Source: Anaerotruncus sp. (lineage in GTDB: Bacteria; Bacillota; Clostridia; Oscillospirales; Acutalibacteraceae). From it: a stretch of 64,000 nucleotides of DNA. This document shows positions 29,150-40,239 of the stretch, one piece after another (the first letter of the stretch is position 1; each line of letters begins with the position of its first letter). The notes beneath the pieces are model-generated. The model was not told the DNA's origin and did not search any database. It was given only the letters and a program-made list of their open reading frames with translations. A program made the position numbers and the translations under genes. Where the stretch lies: assembly GCA_022009795.1 (NCBI GenBank), contig CP091724.1:310001-374000 (forward strand), given 5' to 3'.

Positions 29150-29761
29150 ATGGCGGATATTATTTATACTTGGGACGGCAATACTTATTTTAATCTCACA
29201 AACAAGTGCCCCTGCAACTGTGCATTTTGCATCAGAAGAAAGCAGGACGCCGTCGGCGAGGCAAAGCGCCTTTGGTTTGATGAGGAACCCACATTTGCCG
29301 ATGTTAAGGCGGCAATAGACGCTCATGATTTTTCATCTGTTAAGGAGGCTGTTTTCTGCGGCTACGGCGAGCCGACAAATGCCTATGATTTGCTGATAAA
29401 AACGGCAAAATATCTAAAATCCCTTTATCCCGATATTAAGCTTAGGATAAATACAAACGGTCTTTCCGATTTGATAAACAATAAGCCCACCGCGGCGGAA
29501 ATATGCTCGGTTATAGATGTCGTTTCGGTTTCGCTTAATGACACGGATTCCGAAAAATACGATAAAATCACGCGCAACATTTTCCCCGGCAGGGCGTTTA
29601 ATGCAATGCTTAAATTCACAAAGGAGTGTGTTGCCCTCGGTGCCGAGGTGTGGATGACGGTTGTGGATGTTATTCCGCGTGGTGAAATTGAAAAATCCCG
29701 CGAAATCTGCAAGGAATGCGGCGCGCATTTCAGGGTGCGCTCGTATGAAAGAGGCCGATAA
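29150..29761 (+). CDS. TatD-linked radical SAM protein
   Basis: 203 aa, unbroken. It has YFNLTNKCPCNCAFCIRRK with the CxxxCxxC iron-sulfur motif, then FCGYGEPTNAYD and LRINTNGLSDLI. This matches a small radical SAM family usually encoded next to the TatD hydrolase and of unknown reaction; tatD itself is not adjacent here. ATG at 29150 is preferred to the in-frame ATG at 29138 because GAAAGG lies at a better distance and relatives start shortly before the IYTW stretch. It is divergent from the MocR-type gene, sharing a 120-base A/T-rich gap. Confidence 0.85.
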   Translation: MADIIYTWDGNTYFNLTNKCPCNCAFCIRRKQDAVGEAKRLWFDEEPTFADVKAAIDAHDFSSVKEAVFCGYGEPTNAYDLLIKTAKYLKSLYPDIKLRINTNGLSDLINNKPTAAEICSVIDVVSVSLNDTDSEKYDKITRNIFPGRAFNAMLKFTKECVALGAEVWMTVVDVIPRGEIEKSREICKECGAHFRVRSYERGR

Positions 29762-29869
29762 ATCAAATACGCAGGCATATGCGCAAAATAAAAACCGCTT
29801 TGTTGGGGCACACTCCATAAAGAAGAATGTGGTTTAAGCTTTTCTGAGTTTTGCCCGTTGCACTATTAA

Positions 29870-29907
29870 AAAAATCTGCCAATACGCAAGTATTGGCAGA
29901 TTTTTGT
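29870..29907 (+). terminator. Terminator after the radical SAM gene
   Basis: Perfect 15-bp stem AAAAATCTGCCAATA/TATTGGCAGATTTTT with a six-base loop. It is symmetrical and can serve both strands. Confidence 0.85.
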
Positions 29908-29986
29908 TAATGCACTACGAACAAAATCAGTTTGCTTAAACTGCTTTGCACTCAAAAATCAAAGAAACGGATAAAAGACAAGGCAT

Positions 29987-30022
29987 AAATTGCAGGGCAG
30001 GCTGCCGCCTTCACTGCAATTT
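29987..30022 (-). terminator. Hairpin after the second GPH symporter
   Basis: Stem AAATTGCAG/CTGCAATTT around a GC-rich loop that can fold on itself (GGCAGGCTGCC). It lies downstream of the minus-strand symporter stop at 30134 and may help end that transcript. Confidence 0.5.
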
Positions 30023-30133
30023 TTAACGCGGTATTTTGCCGTTTATTTGATTTATTGAGCAATTATTCTTTACGGAGTGCGCCCCTTTTAACAAAGCGGT
30101 TTTTGTTTTTATGTGCTTATATTGCTTCGGCGC

Positions 30134-31539
30134 TTATTGTTTTTCGCCGTGCTCGGCGGCACGCTTACTTGAAATATGGTCGTGAACCTGATCCTTTAAA
30201 TTGCCGTGGATTTTGAATTTTGCGCTGAAAACGATAAGTGAAATTATAAGCAAAATCGGCGGCACGCCGAAGCAAAGAAATCCGATGGCGCTTTTGGTGG
30301 CGCTGTTTATAACGCCGTCGGATATCTGCTTGTTGTAGCCCATGATTCCGAGCCCGCCGAAAAGGAAAATCGTTTGAATGGTATATGCCATTTTTTGCAA
30401 AAAGCCTTTCATTGAGAAGGTGATGCTTTCGTATCTGTTGCCGTTTTTGAATTCGCCGTAATCAACTATATCGGCAAGGAAAATGGTTTGGGCAACAAAC
30501 ATTGAGCCTATTCCGATGCTTGCGATAATATAACATATATCAAGCACAATTGTGATTTTTCAAAATCGGGCCGAAAATAAACATCAAAACATAGCCGATA
30601 ATCGCCATAAGAAGTGAAATTTGATAAATTGTGCGGTTTGAAAATTTCTTGCCCAAAACAGGAATAACAAGAAGCCCGATAACGGAGCCGACCGCGCCTA
30701 TCATTGAAAACAGACTTTGCGATTTAGGCTCGCCGAGCACATCGGTGAAATAATAAACGGCAGTGCCGCTTGTGAGATACCAACCTGCGTTTGAAATCAT
30801 TGCAAAAAGCATAAACACAAGAAGCTGATCGTTTGAAGCGATAACCTTAAACATCTTTTTAAAGCTGAACTTTTCTTTGTTGTAAACAACATTTCGCTCT
30901 TTTGTTGAAATAACACAGGTAAAGGCAAATGCTATAAGCAGAATGCCGCAGATAATTGCCCAGCGTGAAAATCCACTTGCGCTGTATCCTTTTTCGGTAA
31001 CTTTATCCATGTCGGATGCAAGCAACGGAAGCACTATCGGCGTTAGCACTGTTATAACACCTTGGCCGAAGCCGCTGAATGTTCTTGCAACGGTTGCAAT
31101 CATATTTCTGTCTTTCGGGTCATTTGTGAAGCTCGGCACCATAGACCAATAAGGAATATCTGCCATGGTATTCGTCATTCCCCAAAGGATATACATAACG
31201 GCTATATAGATATAAAGCTTTGTGCCCTGCATGCCGAATGAAGTAAACAGCAATGAAAGCACAACGGCGTTTGAAGCTGCGCCTATGATTATCCAAGGCC
31301 TGTATTTGCCCATTTTTGTTTTGGTGCTGTCAACAATTGTGCCCATAATCGGGTCGTTAATACCATCCCAAATTCTTGCAAGCGGAGTCAAAATAAGCAA
31401 AAAAATGCTTCTTTAAGGCCGAGCACGCTTGAAAGATAATAGGATAAATAAGAATAGAATAATCCGTAAGAGATCAAGGCCGATGGCACCGACGCCGTAG
31501 CCGATTTTTCTCACGCCATGTGGTTTTGTAGTCCGACAT
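30134..31539 (-). CDS. Second GPH-family sugar:cation symporter, frameshifted
   Basis: About 468 aa with 12 hydrophobic segments. The family loop reads ARIWDGINDPIMGTIVDSTKTKMGKYRPW, and the late cytoplasmic loop has FLADIVDYGEFKNGNRYES. It is a paralogue of the symporter at 7510-9093, but clearly different in sequence. The start at 31539 gives MSDYKTT then a KIGYGVGAIG helix. Shifts near 31507, 31480, 31408 and 30555. It stands alone, divergent from the dcw cluster. Substrate is unknown; a glycoside or hexuronide is usual for the family. Confidence 0.88.
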
Positions 31540-31729
31540 ATTTTTTTACCCTTTCGGCTGCTTGTATTATGCGCCTTGCCCGCTGCAGCCGGCGGGGCGC
31601 TTTTTGCGGATTTCAGACTGCTTCGGCGGAAAACCGCGGTAATATAAACTTAATTATATCATAAAAAAAGCCTGCCAAAACAACAGTTGTTACAATTCTG
31701 TTACAAATGTCAATGTGTGTAATTTTTGC
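31540..31729. other. Intergenic region between symporter and dcw promoter
   Basis: No gene. It holds a GC-rich dyad at about 31570-31600 (GCGCC...GGGGCGC) in the leader of the symporter, an A/T-rich stretch with TATAAT-like sequence on the minus strand near 31650-31660, and two copies of GTTACAA near 31688-31706 just before the mraZ promoter. Confidence 0.5.
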
Positions 31730-31758
31730 TTGACATTAAGGGAACACATTATTATAAT
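31730..31758 (+). promoter_or_regulatory. Promoter of the dcw (mraZ) cluster
   Basis: Consensus TTGACA, 17-base spacer, TATAAT. It is the strongest promoter read in the window and drives the 11-gene division and cell-wall cluster. Confidence 0.92.
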
Positions 31759-31774
31759 TATTTGTATTAGGAGT

Positions 31775-31814
31775 AAAATCCATTGAAATCCCATAAAATC
31801 CATTGAAATCCCAA
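31775..31814 (+). repeat. Two tandem 20-bp repeats in the mraZ leader
   Basis: AAAATCCATTGAAATCCCA is repeated head to tail (31775-31794 and 31795-31814, 19 of 20 bases identical), starting about 10 bases after the expected transcription start. On the other strand each copy reads TGGGATTTCAATGG, containing TGGGA, similar to the TGGG-type boxes bound by MraZ in E. coli. A probable MraZ autoregulation site. Confidence 0.7.
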
Positions 31815-31835
31815 ATTTGAAAGGAGGGGGCGGCG

Positions 31836-32378
31836 TTGCTGTTTGTAGGCACTTATGAAAATTATAAAGCTTGACGGAAAAAGGCAGGCTGTCCGTTCCC
31901 GTTAAATGGCGCGAAAGGCTCGGCAGGGATTTTTTTATATGGTTGCCGTAACGGTTAAGGGCTGTAAGTGCATAACTCTTTATCCGATTGAGGAATTTGA
32001 AAAACCTACAGTCAAATGCAGCGCGGCACGGAAAAATCAAAAAAATATGCCACCAGCAAGGACTTTCTTCGCAACGCCGAGGAATGCTCTATGGATGCAC
32101 AGGGCAGGTTAACCCTGAATCAGCGCCTTAAAAAATTGGCGCTTCTTGAAAATGAAAGCGAAATCGTTTTTGAAGGCAACGGCGAAACAATTGAAATTTG
32201 GAATCCGCAGGAATTTAAAAAGATGGATGAAACCTTTGATTCCTCTCTCGGTATATATGATCTTATGGATAAGGTGAACGAATCCCGCGGCAATAATGAA
32301 GAGCCTTCAAAAGAGACCGGCGGCGATGTGGAAAAAAATCCGAAAACGAGGATTAAAGGCGATGGAATTTATTCATAA
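31836..32378 (+). CDS. mraZ: Transcriptional regulator MraZ, frameshifted at the start
   Basis: Ring-forming DNA-binding regulator of the dcw cluster. About 180 aa; longer than the usual 140-150 because of a polar C-terminal tail (ESRGNNEEPSKETGGDVEKN). Repaired N-terminus: MLFVGTYENYKLDGKGRLSVPVKWRERLG, second repeat with SMDAQGRLTLNQRLKKLA. The start TTG at 31836 follows AAGGAGGGGG. Shifts at about 31867, 31885, 31935 and 32010 are all in short runs. It overlaps rsmH by 17 bases. Confidence 0.9.
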
Positions 32379-33277
32379 AAGCGTGCTCTTTGACGAGGCG
32401 ATTGCCGCGCTGGAGCTTAGCGAAAATAAAATTGTTGCAGACGGCACGGCGGGCGGCGGCGGCCACTCGTGCGAAATCGCAAAAAAAGCAAAAAGGCTTA
32501 TGGCAATTGACCGCGATCCCGATGCCGTTAAGGTTCTCGGCGAGCGCCTTGCGGAGTTTGATAATGTAACGATTGTTCACGATAATTTCGCAAACATAAA
32601 AAGCATTTTAAATGATTTGAATATCGGCGGGATAGATGGGTTTTTGCTTGATCTCGGCGTAAGCTCTTTTTCAGCTTGATAACGGCGAAAGGGGATTTTC
32701 GTTTCACCAAGACGCTCCGCTTGATATGCGAATGTCAAAAGAGGGGCTTTCTGCAAGGGATGTGGTGAATAATTATTCTCAGCAGGAGCTTGCGGATATC
32801 ATTTATCGCTATGGCGAGGAAAAATTCAGCCGCAGCATAGCGGCTAATATCGTCGCCGAAAGGGAAAAGGCACCGATTGAAACCACATTTCAGCTTGTGG
32901 ATATAATAAAGGAATCAATGCCGGCAAAGGAGCTTCGCAAGGGGCACCCCGCAAGAAAAACCTTTCAGGCTATCAGAATAGAAGTTAACGGCGAGCTTGA
33001 TAAGCTTAAAACCGCATTGGACGATGCATTTGATTGCCTTAATCCGGGCGGAATTATAGCTGTTATAACCTTCCATTCGCTTGAGGACAGAATCGTTAAA
33101 GAAAAATTTGCAGAGTGGACAAAGGGCTGCACCTGCCCTAAGGAATTTCCCGTGTGTATATGCGGAAATAAGCCAAAGGGAGAACTGCCTTTTAAATCAA
33201 AAGCACCCACTCAGGCAGAGCTTGAAGAAAATCCGCGTGCAAGGTCGTCAAGGCTTCGTGCATTTAAAAAGTATTAA
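32362..33277 (+). CDS. rsmH: 16S rRNA (cytosine1402-N4)-methyltransferase RsmH, one frameshift
   Basis: SAM-dependent methylation of C1402 of 16S rRNA. About 305 aa. MEFIHKSVLFDEAI, DGTAGGGGHSCEI, GFLLDLGVSS, PLDMRM, and the C-terminal ITFHSLEDRIVKEKF and RSSRLRAFKK are typical. The insert with CTCPKEFPVCICGNKP is a frequent Cys-containing segment in clostridial homologues. The frame slips at 32670-32676 (T run). Confidence 0.95.
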
Positions 33278-33324
33278 GCGGCAATAAGCCGATTTATAAG
33301 AATTTAAAAAAGGAGGAAGTAAAT

Positions 33325-33831
33325 ATGGTAAACACCAATGATTTCAGAAGATATTCTTACACCTACGACGCCGCCTATGCGGTAGATGCGTTTAATCAAA
33401 CCCGTTCCTCCGCAGCACCCGATGTTCGCAGGGGAAAAGAAAAAAAGCGCAAGCTCACCCTCAGCCCCAACACAAAGCTTAAAAGCCGTGAAGAAGTTAA
33501 GGCAGACGAAAAACGCTCGTTTTTGCAGGCAGTCAAAATTTGCGTTGTAACCGTGCTTGCCGCTTCCATGCTTTTCGGTGTGCTCTTTACCTACGTGCAG
33601 AAAAACGAACTTACAAAAAGCATTGCAAGCATTAAAAAAGATATCTCGGCGGCACAAAGCGAAAATGTAAGCCTCAATTCGGAATTGGAGGCTCTTGTTT
33701 CCGTGTCGCAAATAGACAGCTATGCCGTTGAAAAGCTCGGTATGACCCGCGTGCAGGGCAATAATGTAAAATACATCGATTCTGCGGAATACGATGCGGC
33801 GCAAAGCGCTCAAAATTCAGACTCCGAGTAA
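33325..33831 (+). CDS. ftsL: Cell-division protein FtsL-like
   Basis: 168 aa, unbroken. A basic cytosolic N-terminus (about 1-70), one membrane helix (VKICVVTVLAASMLFGVLFTYV, about 71-92), then an extracellular leucine-zipper-like coiled coil (ELTKSIASIKKDISAAQSEN) and the ending YAVEKLGMTRVQGNN typical of clostridial FtsL. FtsL forms a complex with FtsB/DivIC and FtsQ/DivIB at the septum. Identified by topology and place between rsmH and the transpeptidase gene; sequence conservation in this family is low. Confidence 0.85.
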   Translation: MVNTNDFRRYSYTYDAAYAVDAFNQTRSSAAPDVRRGKEKKRKLTLSPNTKLKSREEVKADEKRSFLQAVKICVVTVLAASMLFGVLFTYVQKNELTKSIASIKKDISAAQSENVSLNSELEALVSVSQIDSYAVEKLGMTRVQGNNVKYIDSAEYDAAQSAQNSDSE

Positions 33832-33955
33832 TATCGGCTGCCGAAAACAAGTATTATATTGAGAGTCGGTTTATCCGGCTCTCATAAAATATTAAATTAA
33901 AATCTTATAAGATTTTTAAATATAGCAAAAATAAGTCACGAAAGGGCGGAACGAA

Positions 33956-36171
33956 ATGTCGATTTTTTAAAAAAGGCTTTGTGGGCAGGATAATGATAAT
34001 CGGGCTCATAATAGCTTTTTCTGTTTACGGCAGATGCGGGTCGCCTGTTTTATATTCAAATTATCAAGGGCGAGGATTACAAAAACAAGGCGGAAAGCCA
34101 GCAACTTTCCGATACGGAGATCGAGGCGAAGCGCGGCACGATTTATGACAGTGAAGGTAATGTGCTTGCTCAGTCCGCAACGGTGTGGACGGTTTTTCTT
34201 GATCCGTCAAACATCAATCAGGAAACCACACGCACAAAGGTTGTGGATTATCTTGCTTCCACCTTTGGGTATGATGACGAGCAAAAGGCAAAGCTCACCG
34301 AAAAGGCAAATGCCGCAAATCAATATCAAGTTGTTGAGAAAAATGTTGAAAACAGGGTAAAGGAAAAAATCGCGGAGTTTGTTTCGGAAAACAAGCTTGC
34401 AAAAGTTATCGGTTTTCAGGAGGCAACGGAAAGATATTATCCTTACGGTTCGCTTGCTTCCTCCGTTATCGGATTTATGGGCGAGGATTCCGGCCTTGCA
34501 GGCATTGAAGCTTATTACAACGATGAGCTTACGGGCACAAACGGCAGGCTTATAACTGCTAAGGACGCAAAATCAAATTCCATTTCAAACGATTACGAAA
34601 CCACAGTTGATCCGCAGGACGGTTGTTCACTGAATTTAACGATAAACACCACGATTCAATATTATCTTGAAAAAGAACTTCAAAGAACGCTTGAAGAATA
34701 TTCGGCAAAGGGCTGCTACGGCGTTGTTATGAATTGCAAAACGGGCGCCGTGCTTGCAATGGCCTCCTTGCCGGATTACGATTGCAACGAGCCGTATAAA
34801 CTCACTTATCAAAAATATACGGATGAGCTCGATAAAATAACCGATGCAACCGAAAAAACGGAAAAGCAAAGCGAATATGTGCAGCGCCAGTGGAGAAACT
34901 TTACTGTGTCGGATACATATGTTCCCGGCTCCGTTTTCAAAACCTTTATGGCGTCTGCAGTGCTTGAAGAGGGCGTTGCAACGCTTGACACAAAATATAC
35001 CTGCAACGGCTACATCAATGTTGATAAATACAGAATGAATTGCCATTACCACGCAGGTCACGGCACGCAAACATTAACTCAAGGCCTTGAAAATTCGTGT
35101 AATCCGTTCTTTATCACACTGGGTCAAAGGCTTGGTGTGCATAATTATTTTAAATATTTTGACGGCTTCGGCTTCACGCAGAAAACGGGTATAGACCTTC
35201 CCGGCGAGGCAAGCCCACAGTATTATGAAGAAAAGCAATACGGCATTGTTGAGCTTTCCTCCGCTTCGTTCGGGCAAACAAACAGCTTAACTCCGATTCA
35301 GGTTTGCACGGGCCTTTGTGCCATTGCAAACGGCGGAAAGCTGATGAAGCCCTATGTTGTTTCCGAAATGAAGGATCAGGATGGCAATACCGTTTCAAAA
35401 ACAGAACCCACGACGATTCGCCAGGTTATCAGCGAGGACACCTCAAAAAAAGTTTGCCAAATGATGCAATCCGTTGTTGATAACGGCACGGGCAAAAACG
35501 CATATGTTGCAGGCTATAAGGTGGGCGGTAAAACAGGCACATCAACAAAGCTCGGCGAATCCAAAGAGGGCGAAAAAAACAAGTATATCGTATCGTTTGC
35601 GGCAATCGCTCCGGCAGACGATCCCGAAATAGCAATGATTATAATTTGCGACGAGCCGAATGTGGATCTCGGCGGCGGCGCCATCTGTACTCCCGTTGCC
35701 GCAACGGTGATCAAAGAGAGCATGGCAGTGCTCGGCGTTGAGCCCTCATATACGGAAGAAGAGAAAAAAACACTTTCCGTTAAGGCTCCGAATGTTATTG
35801 CAAAATCGGTTTCCGATGCCGAAGCGGCAATAAAGAGCGCAGGGCTTGATTGCAAGGTTGTTGGCACCGGCGATAAAATCACAAGTCAATCTCCCGCGGC
35901 GGGCAACACGGTTCCGTCCGGTGGGCAGGTTGTGCTTTACACGTCCGGCGCGGAAAAGGAAACGGTAACCGTTCCCGATTTCACGGGGCTCACGGTTTCG
36001 CAGGCAAACAGCCTTGCGGCAAGCAGCGGGCTTAATATCGAAATTTCCGGCAATGCCTCCTCGGATGCACTTGTTGTTGCTTATAAGCAAAGCGAGGATC
36101 AGGGTAAGGAAGTGGATGCCGGCACGGTTATCACTGTAAGCTTTAAATCAACAAAAGCAGTTCTCGATTAA
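33956..36171 (+). CDS. Class B penicillin-binding protein with PASTA domains (SpoVD/PBP2-type), frameshifted N-terminus
   Basis: About 738 aa. Membrane anchor at residues 10-30 (GRIMIIGLIIAFSVYG), dimerisation domain with KRGTIYDSEGNVLAQS, then the transpeptidase domain with SxxK in PGSVFKTF, SxN in ENSCNPFF and KTG in VGGKTGTS. Two PASTA repeats follow (PNVIAKSVSDAEAAIKSAG and PDFTGLTVSQANSLAASSG). It cross-links septal peptidoglycan. Two PASTA domains and the position fit either PbpB-like division enzymes or SpoVD; which one cannot be told. The first 70 codons carry shifts (33968, 34030). Confidence 0.93.
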
Positions 36172-36199
36172 CAGCTTTAAACATATTGGGGGAACAATA

Positions 36200-37637
36200 A
36201 TGAAATTAACAGAAGTATTAAACGGCATTAAAACAAAAAATGAGTTTGCCGAGGCGGAAATCGCCGATGTTACTCAGGATTCAAGGCTTGTTAAGCCCGG
36301 CTCGCTCTTTATTTGCATAAAGGGCAACACCTTTGACGGCCATTCCGTTGCCGCGGATATGGTTAAAAACGTCGCGGCGGCAGTGGTTTGCGAGCACGAT
36401 CTCGGTCTTGAAAACCAAGTTGTTGTTGAAAACACAAGAACCGTATATTCTGAAATCTGCGCAAACTTTTTCGGAAATCCCGCCGAAAAGCTTAAGCTTA
36501 TCGGCGTAACGGGCACAAACGGCAAAACAACCACCACATTCCTCGTTAAGCAAATTCTTGAAAATGCAGGCAAAAAGGTGGGCCTTATAGGCACGGTGCA
36601 AAATATGGTTTGCGATGAGGTATATCCCGCCAAATACACAACCCCCGATCCGCACGAGCTTCAAAAGCTTTTCTCGCTTATGGTTAAAGCGGGCTGCGAA
36701 TACTGCGTTATGGAGGTTTCTTCGCAGGCGCTTGCTCAGGGCAGGGTAAACGGGCTGACTTTTGAAATCGCTGCTTTTTCAAATTTAACTCAGGATCATC
36801 TTGATTATCATAAAAACATGGGAAAATTATTTTAAGGCAAAAAGAATGCTCTTTGAGCAGTGCAAAACAGCCGTTACGAATAAGGATGATAAATACGGCC
36901 TTGAAATCGTTGCGGGCTTGCCCTGCAAGGTTGTTACTTACGCGGTAAATAACAACGACGCCGATTATGTTGCCAAAAATGTTAAATTCAAGGCAAGCGG
37001 AATTGAATATGAGCTTGTGAGCGAAAAAATAGGCAGAGTAAATTGCCCGATTCCCGGCAGATTTTCCGTTTATAATTCGCTTTGCGCCGCAAGCATTGCA
37101 TTAACTCTCGGCATTGAGTTTGAAGAAGTGCTCGGCGCGATTTCAAAGTCAGCAGGCGTTAAGGGCAGAATCGAAGTTGTTCCCACAAACACGGATTACA
37201 CTGTTATTATCGACTACGCTCATTCGCCGGACGGCCTTGAAAACATTATCACCTCACTTCGCGAAATCGCAAAGGGCAGAGTGGTAACCGTTTTCGGCTG
37301 CGGCGGCGACAGAGATAAAACAAAGCGCCCCAAGATGGGCAAAATCGCGGCAGAGCTTTCGGATTTCTGCGTGGTAACATCGGATAATCCGCGCTCGGAA
37401 AATCCCGCGGCAATCATTGATGACATTCTTGAGGGCATGAAGGGCGTTTCAACTCCGTATAAGGTTGTTGAAAACAGGAAAGAAGCAATCAAATGGGCAA
37501 TGGATAATGCGAAAAAGGACGATATTGTCCTGCTTGCCGGCAAGGGCCACGAAACCTATCAGATTTTGCCGACGGGCACAATCCATTTTGACGAGCGTGA
37601 GGCTGTTGCCGATATTTTGAAAAATTCCGATAAATAA
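36200..37637 (+). CDS. murE: UDP-MurNAc-tripeptide synthetase MurE, meso-DAP type, one frameshift
   Basis: Adds the third amino acid to UDP-MurNAc-L-Ala-D-Glu. About 479 aa. ATP loop GVTGTNGKTTTTFLVKQ, TTPDPHELQ, NLTQDHLDYHKNM, and GCGGDRDKTKRPKM. The motif DNPRSENP matches meso-diaminopimelate-adding enzymes; Lys-adding enzymes have a different residue there. So A1gamma-type peptidoglycan is predicted. The frame slips at 36825-36836 (A/T run). Confidence 0.95.
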
Positions 37638-37715
37638 TCGCTCGCTAAACAGATTTTTATGCAGGCTCGGTTTTTGGCTTGCTTTTTTTGCAAATAATAA
37701 AAGGTGGGAATTTTA

Positions 37716-38778
37716 ATGAGTGTAACCGCTGCAATCGCCGTTGCCGCCGTAGTTGCTTTTGCAATCACGGGCGGGCTCGGATTTGTGATTATACCGTGGC
37801 TTCACAAGCTTAAATTCGGGCAAACCATTTTTGGATATCGGCCCGTCGTGGCACAAGAAAAAAAGCAGGGCACCCCCAATATGGGTGGGCTGATGTTTAT
37901 AATCGGAATCACGGTTGCCTTTGCGGTCGGCGCCGGTCTTTTTGCAGGGCTGGGCGGTAATTTGGAAACGGATTATTCCGCAATATTCTCCGGCAGGGAA
38001 AGAGTGCTCTTGATTTCAAGCCTTATGCTCGGCATAGGCTGCGGGCTTGTCGGCTTCACGGATGATTTCATTAAAATTAAGATGAAAAGAAACGAGGGTC
38101 TCACCCCAAAGCAAAAAACAGTCGGTCAGCTTGTTATGACGGTCGGCTATGTTGCCACACTTTGGATTTCAAAAAAACACTGTTTGGTATTTTCCGTTTA
38201 TAGGCAGCGTTGATTTTTCCAAAAATGTGTTCACCGGCATTGTGTTTTGGGCACTTTCGGTTGTTATAATATACGGCTGTGTAAATTCAGCTAATTTGAC
38301 GGACGGTATTGACGGGCTTTGCTCCTCGGTCACTGCCGTTATCGCCGTTTCGTTTATTGTTATGGCGTATATAATGTCTTTTTCCGGGCTGGGTATTCTT
38401 GCAGCGGCTCTGCTCGGCGGCATGTGCGGCTTTTTGTGCTGGAATCACAATCCTGCCAAGGTTTTTATGGGCGACACCGGCTCGCTTTTCATCGGCGGTG
38501 TTGTTGCAGGGCTCGGATTCGCAATCAAATGCCCGATTTTGCTGCTGCCGATTTGCATAGTTTATGTGTGTGAAACGATGAGCGATATTATTCAAATAGG
38601 CTATTTCAAGATCACTCACGGAAAAAAAGAATTTTTTTAAAATGGCGCCGATTCACCATCATTTTGAAATGTGCGGCTGGAAAGAAAAAGAAAATCTGTC
38701 GCGTATTTTTCACTCGCTAACGCGATCGGTTGCCTTATTGCAGTGCTGATAATTTATTACGGCCGCGCAATATATTGA
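37716..38778 (+). CDS. mraY: Phospho-MurNAc-pentapeptide transferase MraY, frameshifted
   Basis: Integral membrane enzyme that makes lipid I. About 354 aa, ten membrane segments. GTPNMGGLMF, GFTDDFIKIKMKRNEGL, NLTDGIDGL, FMGDTGSLFIGG and APIHHHFEM are the conserved loops. The ATG at 37716 follows AAGGTGGG. Shifts at 38169-38180 and 38630-38640 and near 38705. It is followed directly by ftsW: murD, often found between them in relatives, is absent. Confidence 0.95.
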
Positions 38779-38802
38779 TTAAATCCCGAAAGGAAGAGCT
38801 CA

Positions 38803-40163
38803 ATGCCGGATAAACTTACTCCGCCGGTGCATTACAGGCGTGATGACGATGATTTTCAAAAGCCTGCCAAAAGGAAGCGCACCCGGGCAGATAAAAAAAG
38901 AATAAGCAGGGCGCAGCGCACCGGCTCGGCTCAAAGCGAAGCCACCGTTTTGCGACCGAAAAAAAGCTTTGGCAAGCTTTAATAATAAAGATATTTTTTT
39001 ACGCGAGGCGGCATGGATATTCCGCTTTTTGCACTCACGATAATTATTCTTGCAATCGGGCTTGTGATGCTTTTTCCGCTTCATATCCCTATTCTTATTT
39101 TTAAATACGATAATTCATATAAATTTTTTTCTTAAGCAGCTCATATTTGCCGTTGTGGGAATAGCGGCTATGCTGTTTGTTTCAAAAAAATCAATTATAA
39201 AATTTTTTTCAGGCAACGGCAAAGTATTGGCTTGGGCTGACTTTGTTTTTTTGCTTGTGCTTGTTTTGTTTTTACCACACCAATGTTGCCACCGATGAGG
39301 GCGAAGCGTTTAAAAGATATATCCAAATTCCCGGCCTCTTTCAGTTTCAGCCGTCCGATGTGGCAAAATTCACGCTGACTATCGTGCTTGCCTCGTATAT
39401 AAGCACTTATCATAAATGGATGGGCACGATGAAGTACGGAATCCTCTATCCCGCCGCAATCGTTGCAATTTATTGTATTTTGATATTTGCGGAAAATCAT
39501 ATGTCCGGCGCGATAATAGTCGGTGTGATAGGGCTTACGGTTATGTTTGCCGGCGGCTCGAATAAAAAAATATTCGCAATCGGCTTGGCGCTTGTTGTTG
39601 CGGCTGTGCTTGTTGTGATTTTGTTTCCTCAGATTTTGCCGAATTATGTTCAGCGAAAGCTTGTTGCGTTCACCGATAAGGACTACGATCCCCTCGGCGC
39701 GCGCTGGCAAACAAATAACTCGCTTTATGCAATTGGCTCCGGCGGTTTGTTCGGCAGTGGACTCGGTAATTCAAAGCAGAAATATCTTTATGTTTCTCAG
39801 CCGCAAAACGACTTTATTTTTTCAATCGTTTGCGAAGAACTCGGCTTTGTGGGTGCGCTCGCGATTGTTTTGCTGTTTGCCGCGCTTGTTATCCGCGGAT
39901 TTTATATTGCCACCAAAATTAAGGACAGCTTTGCTTCGCTGACGGTTATCGGCATTATGACTCAACTCGGCGTGCAGGTGGCGCTCAACATACTTGTTAT
40001 AACGGACTCAATTCCAAACACCGGAATTTCACTTCCGTTTTTCAGCTACGGCGGAACGGCGCTTGTTATGCAGCTGTTTGAAATCGGCGTGGTGCTTGCC
40101 GTCTCCAGAAAAAGCAAATTTAAGAAAAAGCAGACACGGAATATGTTTAATCCCAATGCTTAA
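38803..40163 (+). CDS. ftsW: Peptidoglycan polymerase FtsW (SEDS family), frameshifted, with basic N-terminal tail
   Basis: Septal peptidoglycan glycosyltransferase. About 453 aa. An unusual hydrophilic, Arg/Lys-rich tail of about 65 residues (MPDKLTPPVHYRR, then AKRKRTRADKKRISRAQR) precedes the first helix MDIPLFALTIIILAIGLVML. Conserved parts: FQFQPSDVAKF, ARWQTNNSLYAIGSGGLFG, QNDFIFSIVCEELGF, and the last loop TGISLPFFSYGGTALV. The early part has stops and shifts near 38980, 39070, 39130, 39190 and 39270; the tail could instead be a separate 59-aa peptide. AGGAAGAGC lies before the ATG at 38803. Confidence 0.9.
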
Positions 40164-40239
40164 ACACCGCGAAATTAACGCGGAATTAAATCGTAAAATG
40201 CTCAAAAAAAGATCAAACCGAAAAAAATCGGAGGAAACC

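Larger units (their letters stand above)
29781..30115. repeat. Inverted-repeat element, possible MITE
   Basis: About 45 bases at 29785-29832 recur in inverted orientation at 30062-30110: the core AAAACCGCTTTGTT, then GGGGC, ACTCC and TAAAGAA, with a four-base gap in one copy. The 230 bases between have no coding frame but two hairpins. This layout is that of a miniature inverted-repeat element or of two convergent gene tails. It fills the gap between the radical SAM gene and the second symporter. Confidence 0.45.
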
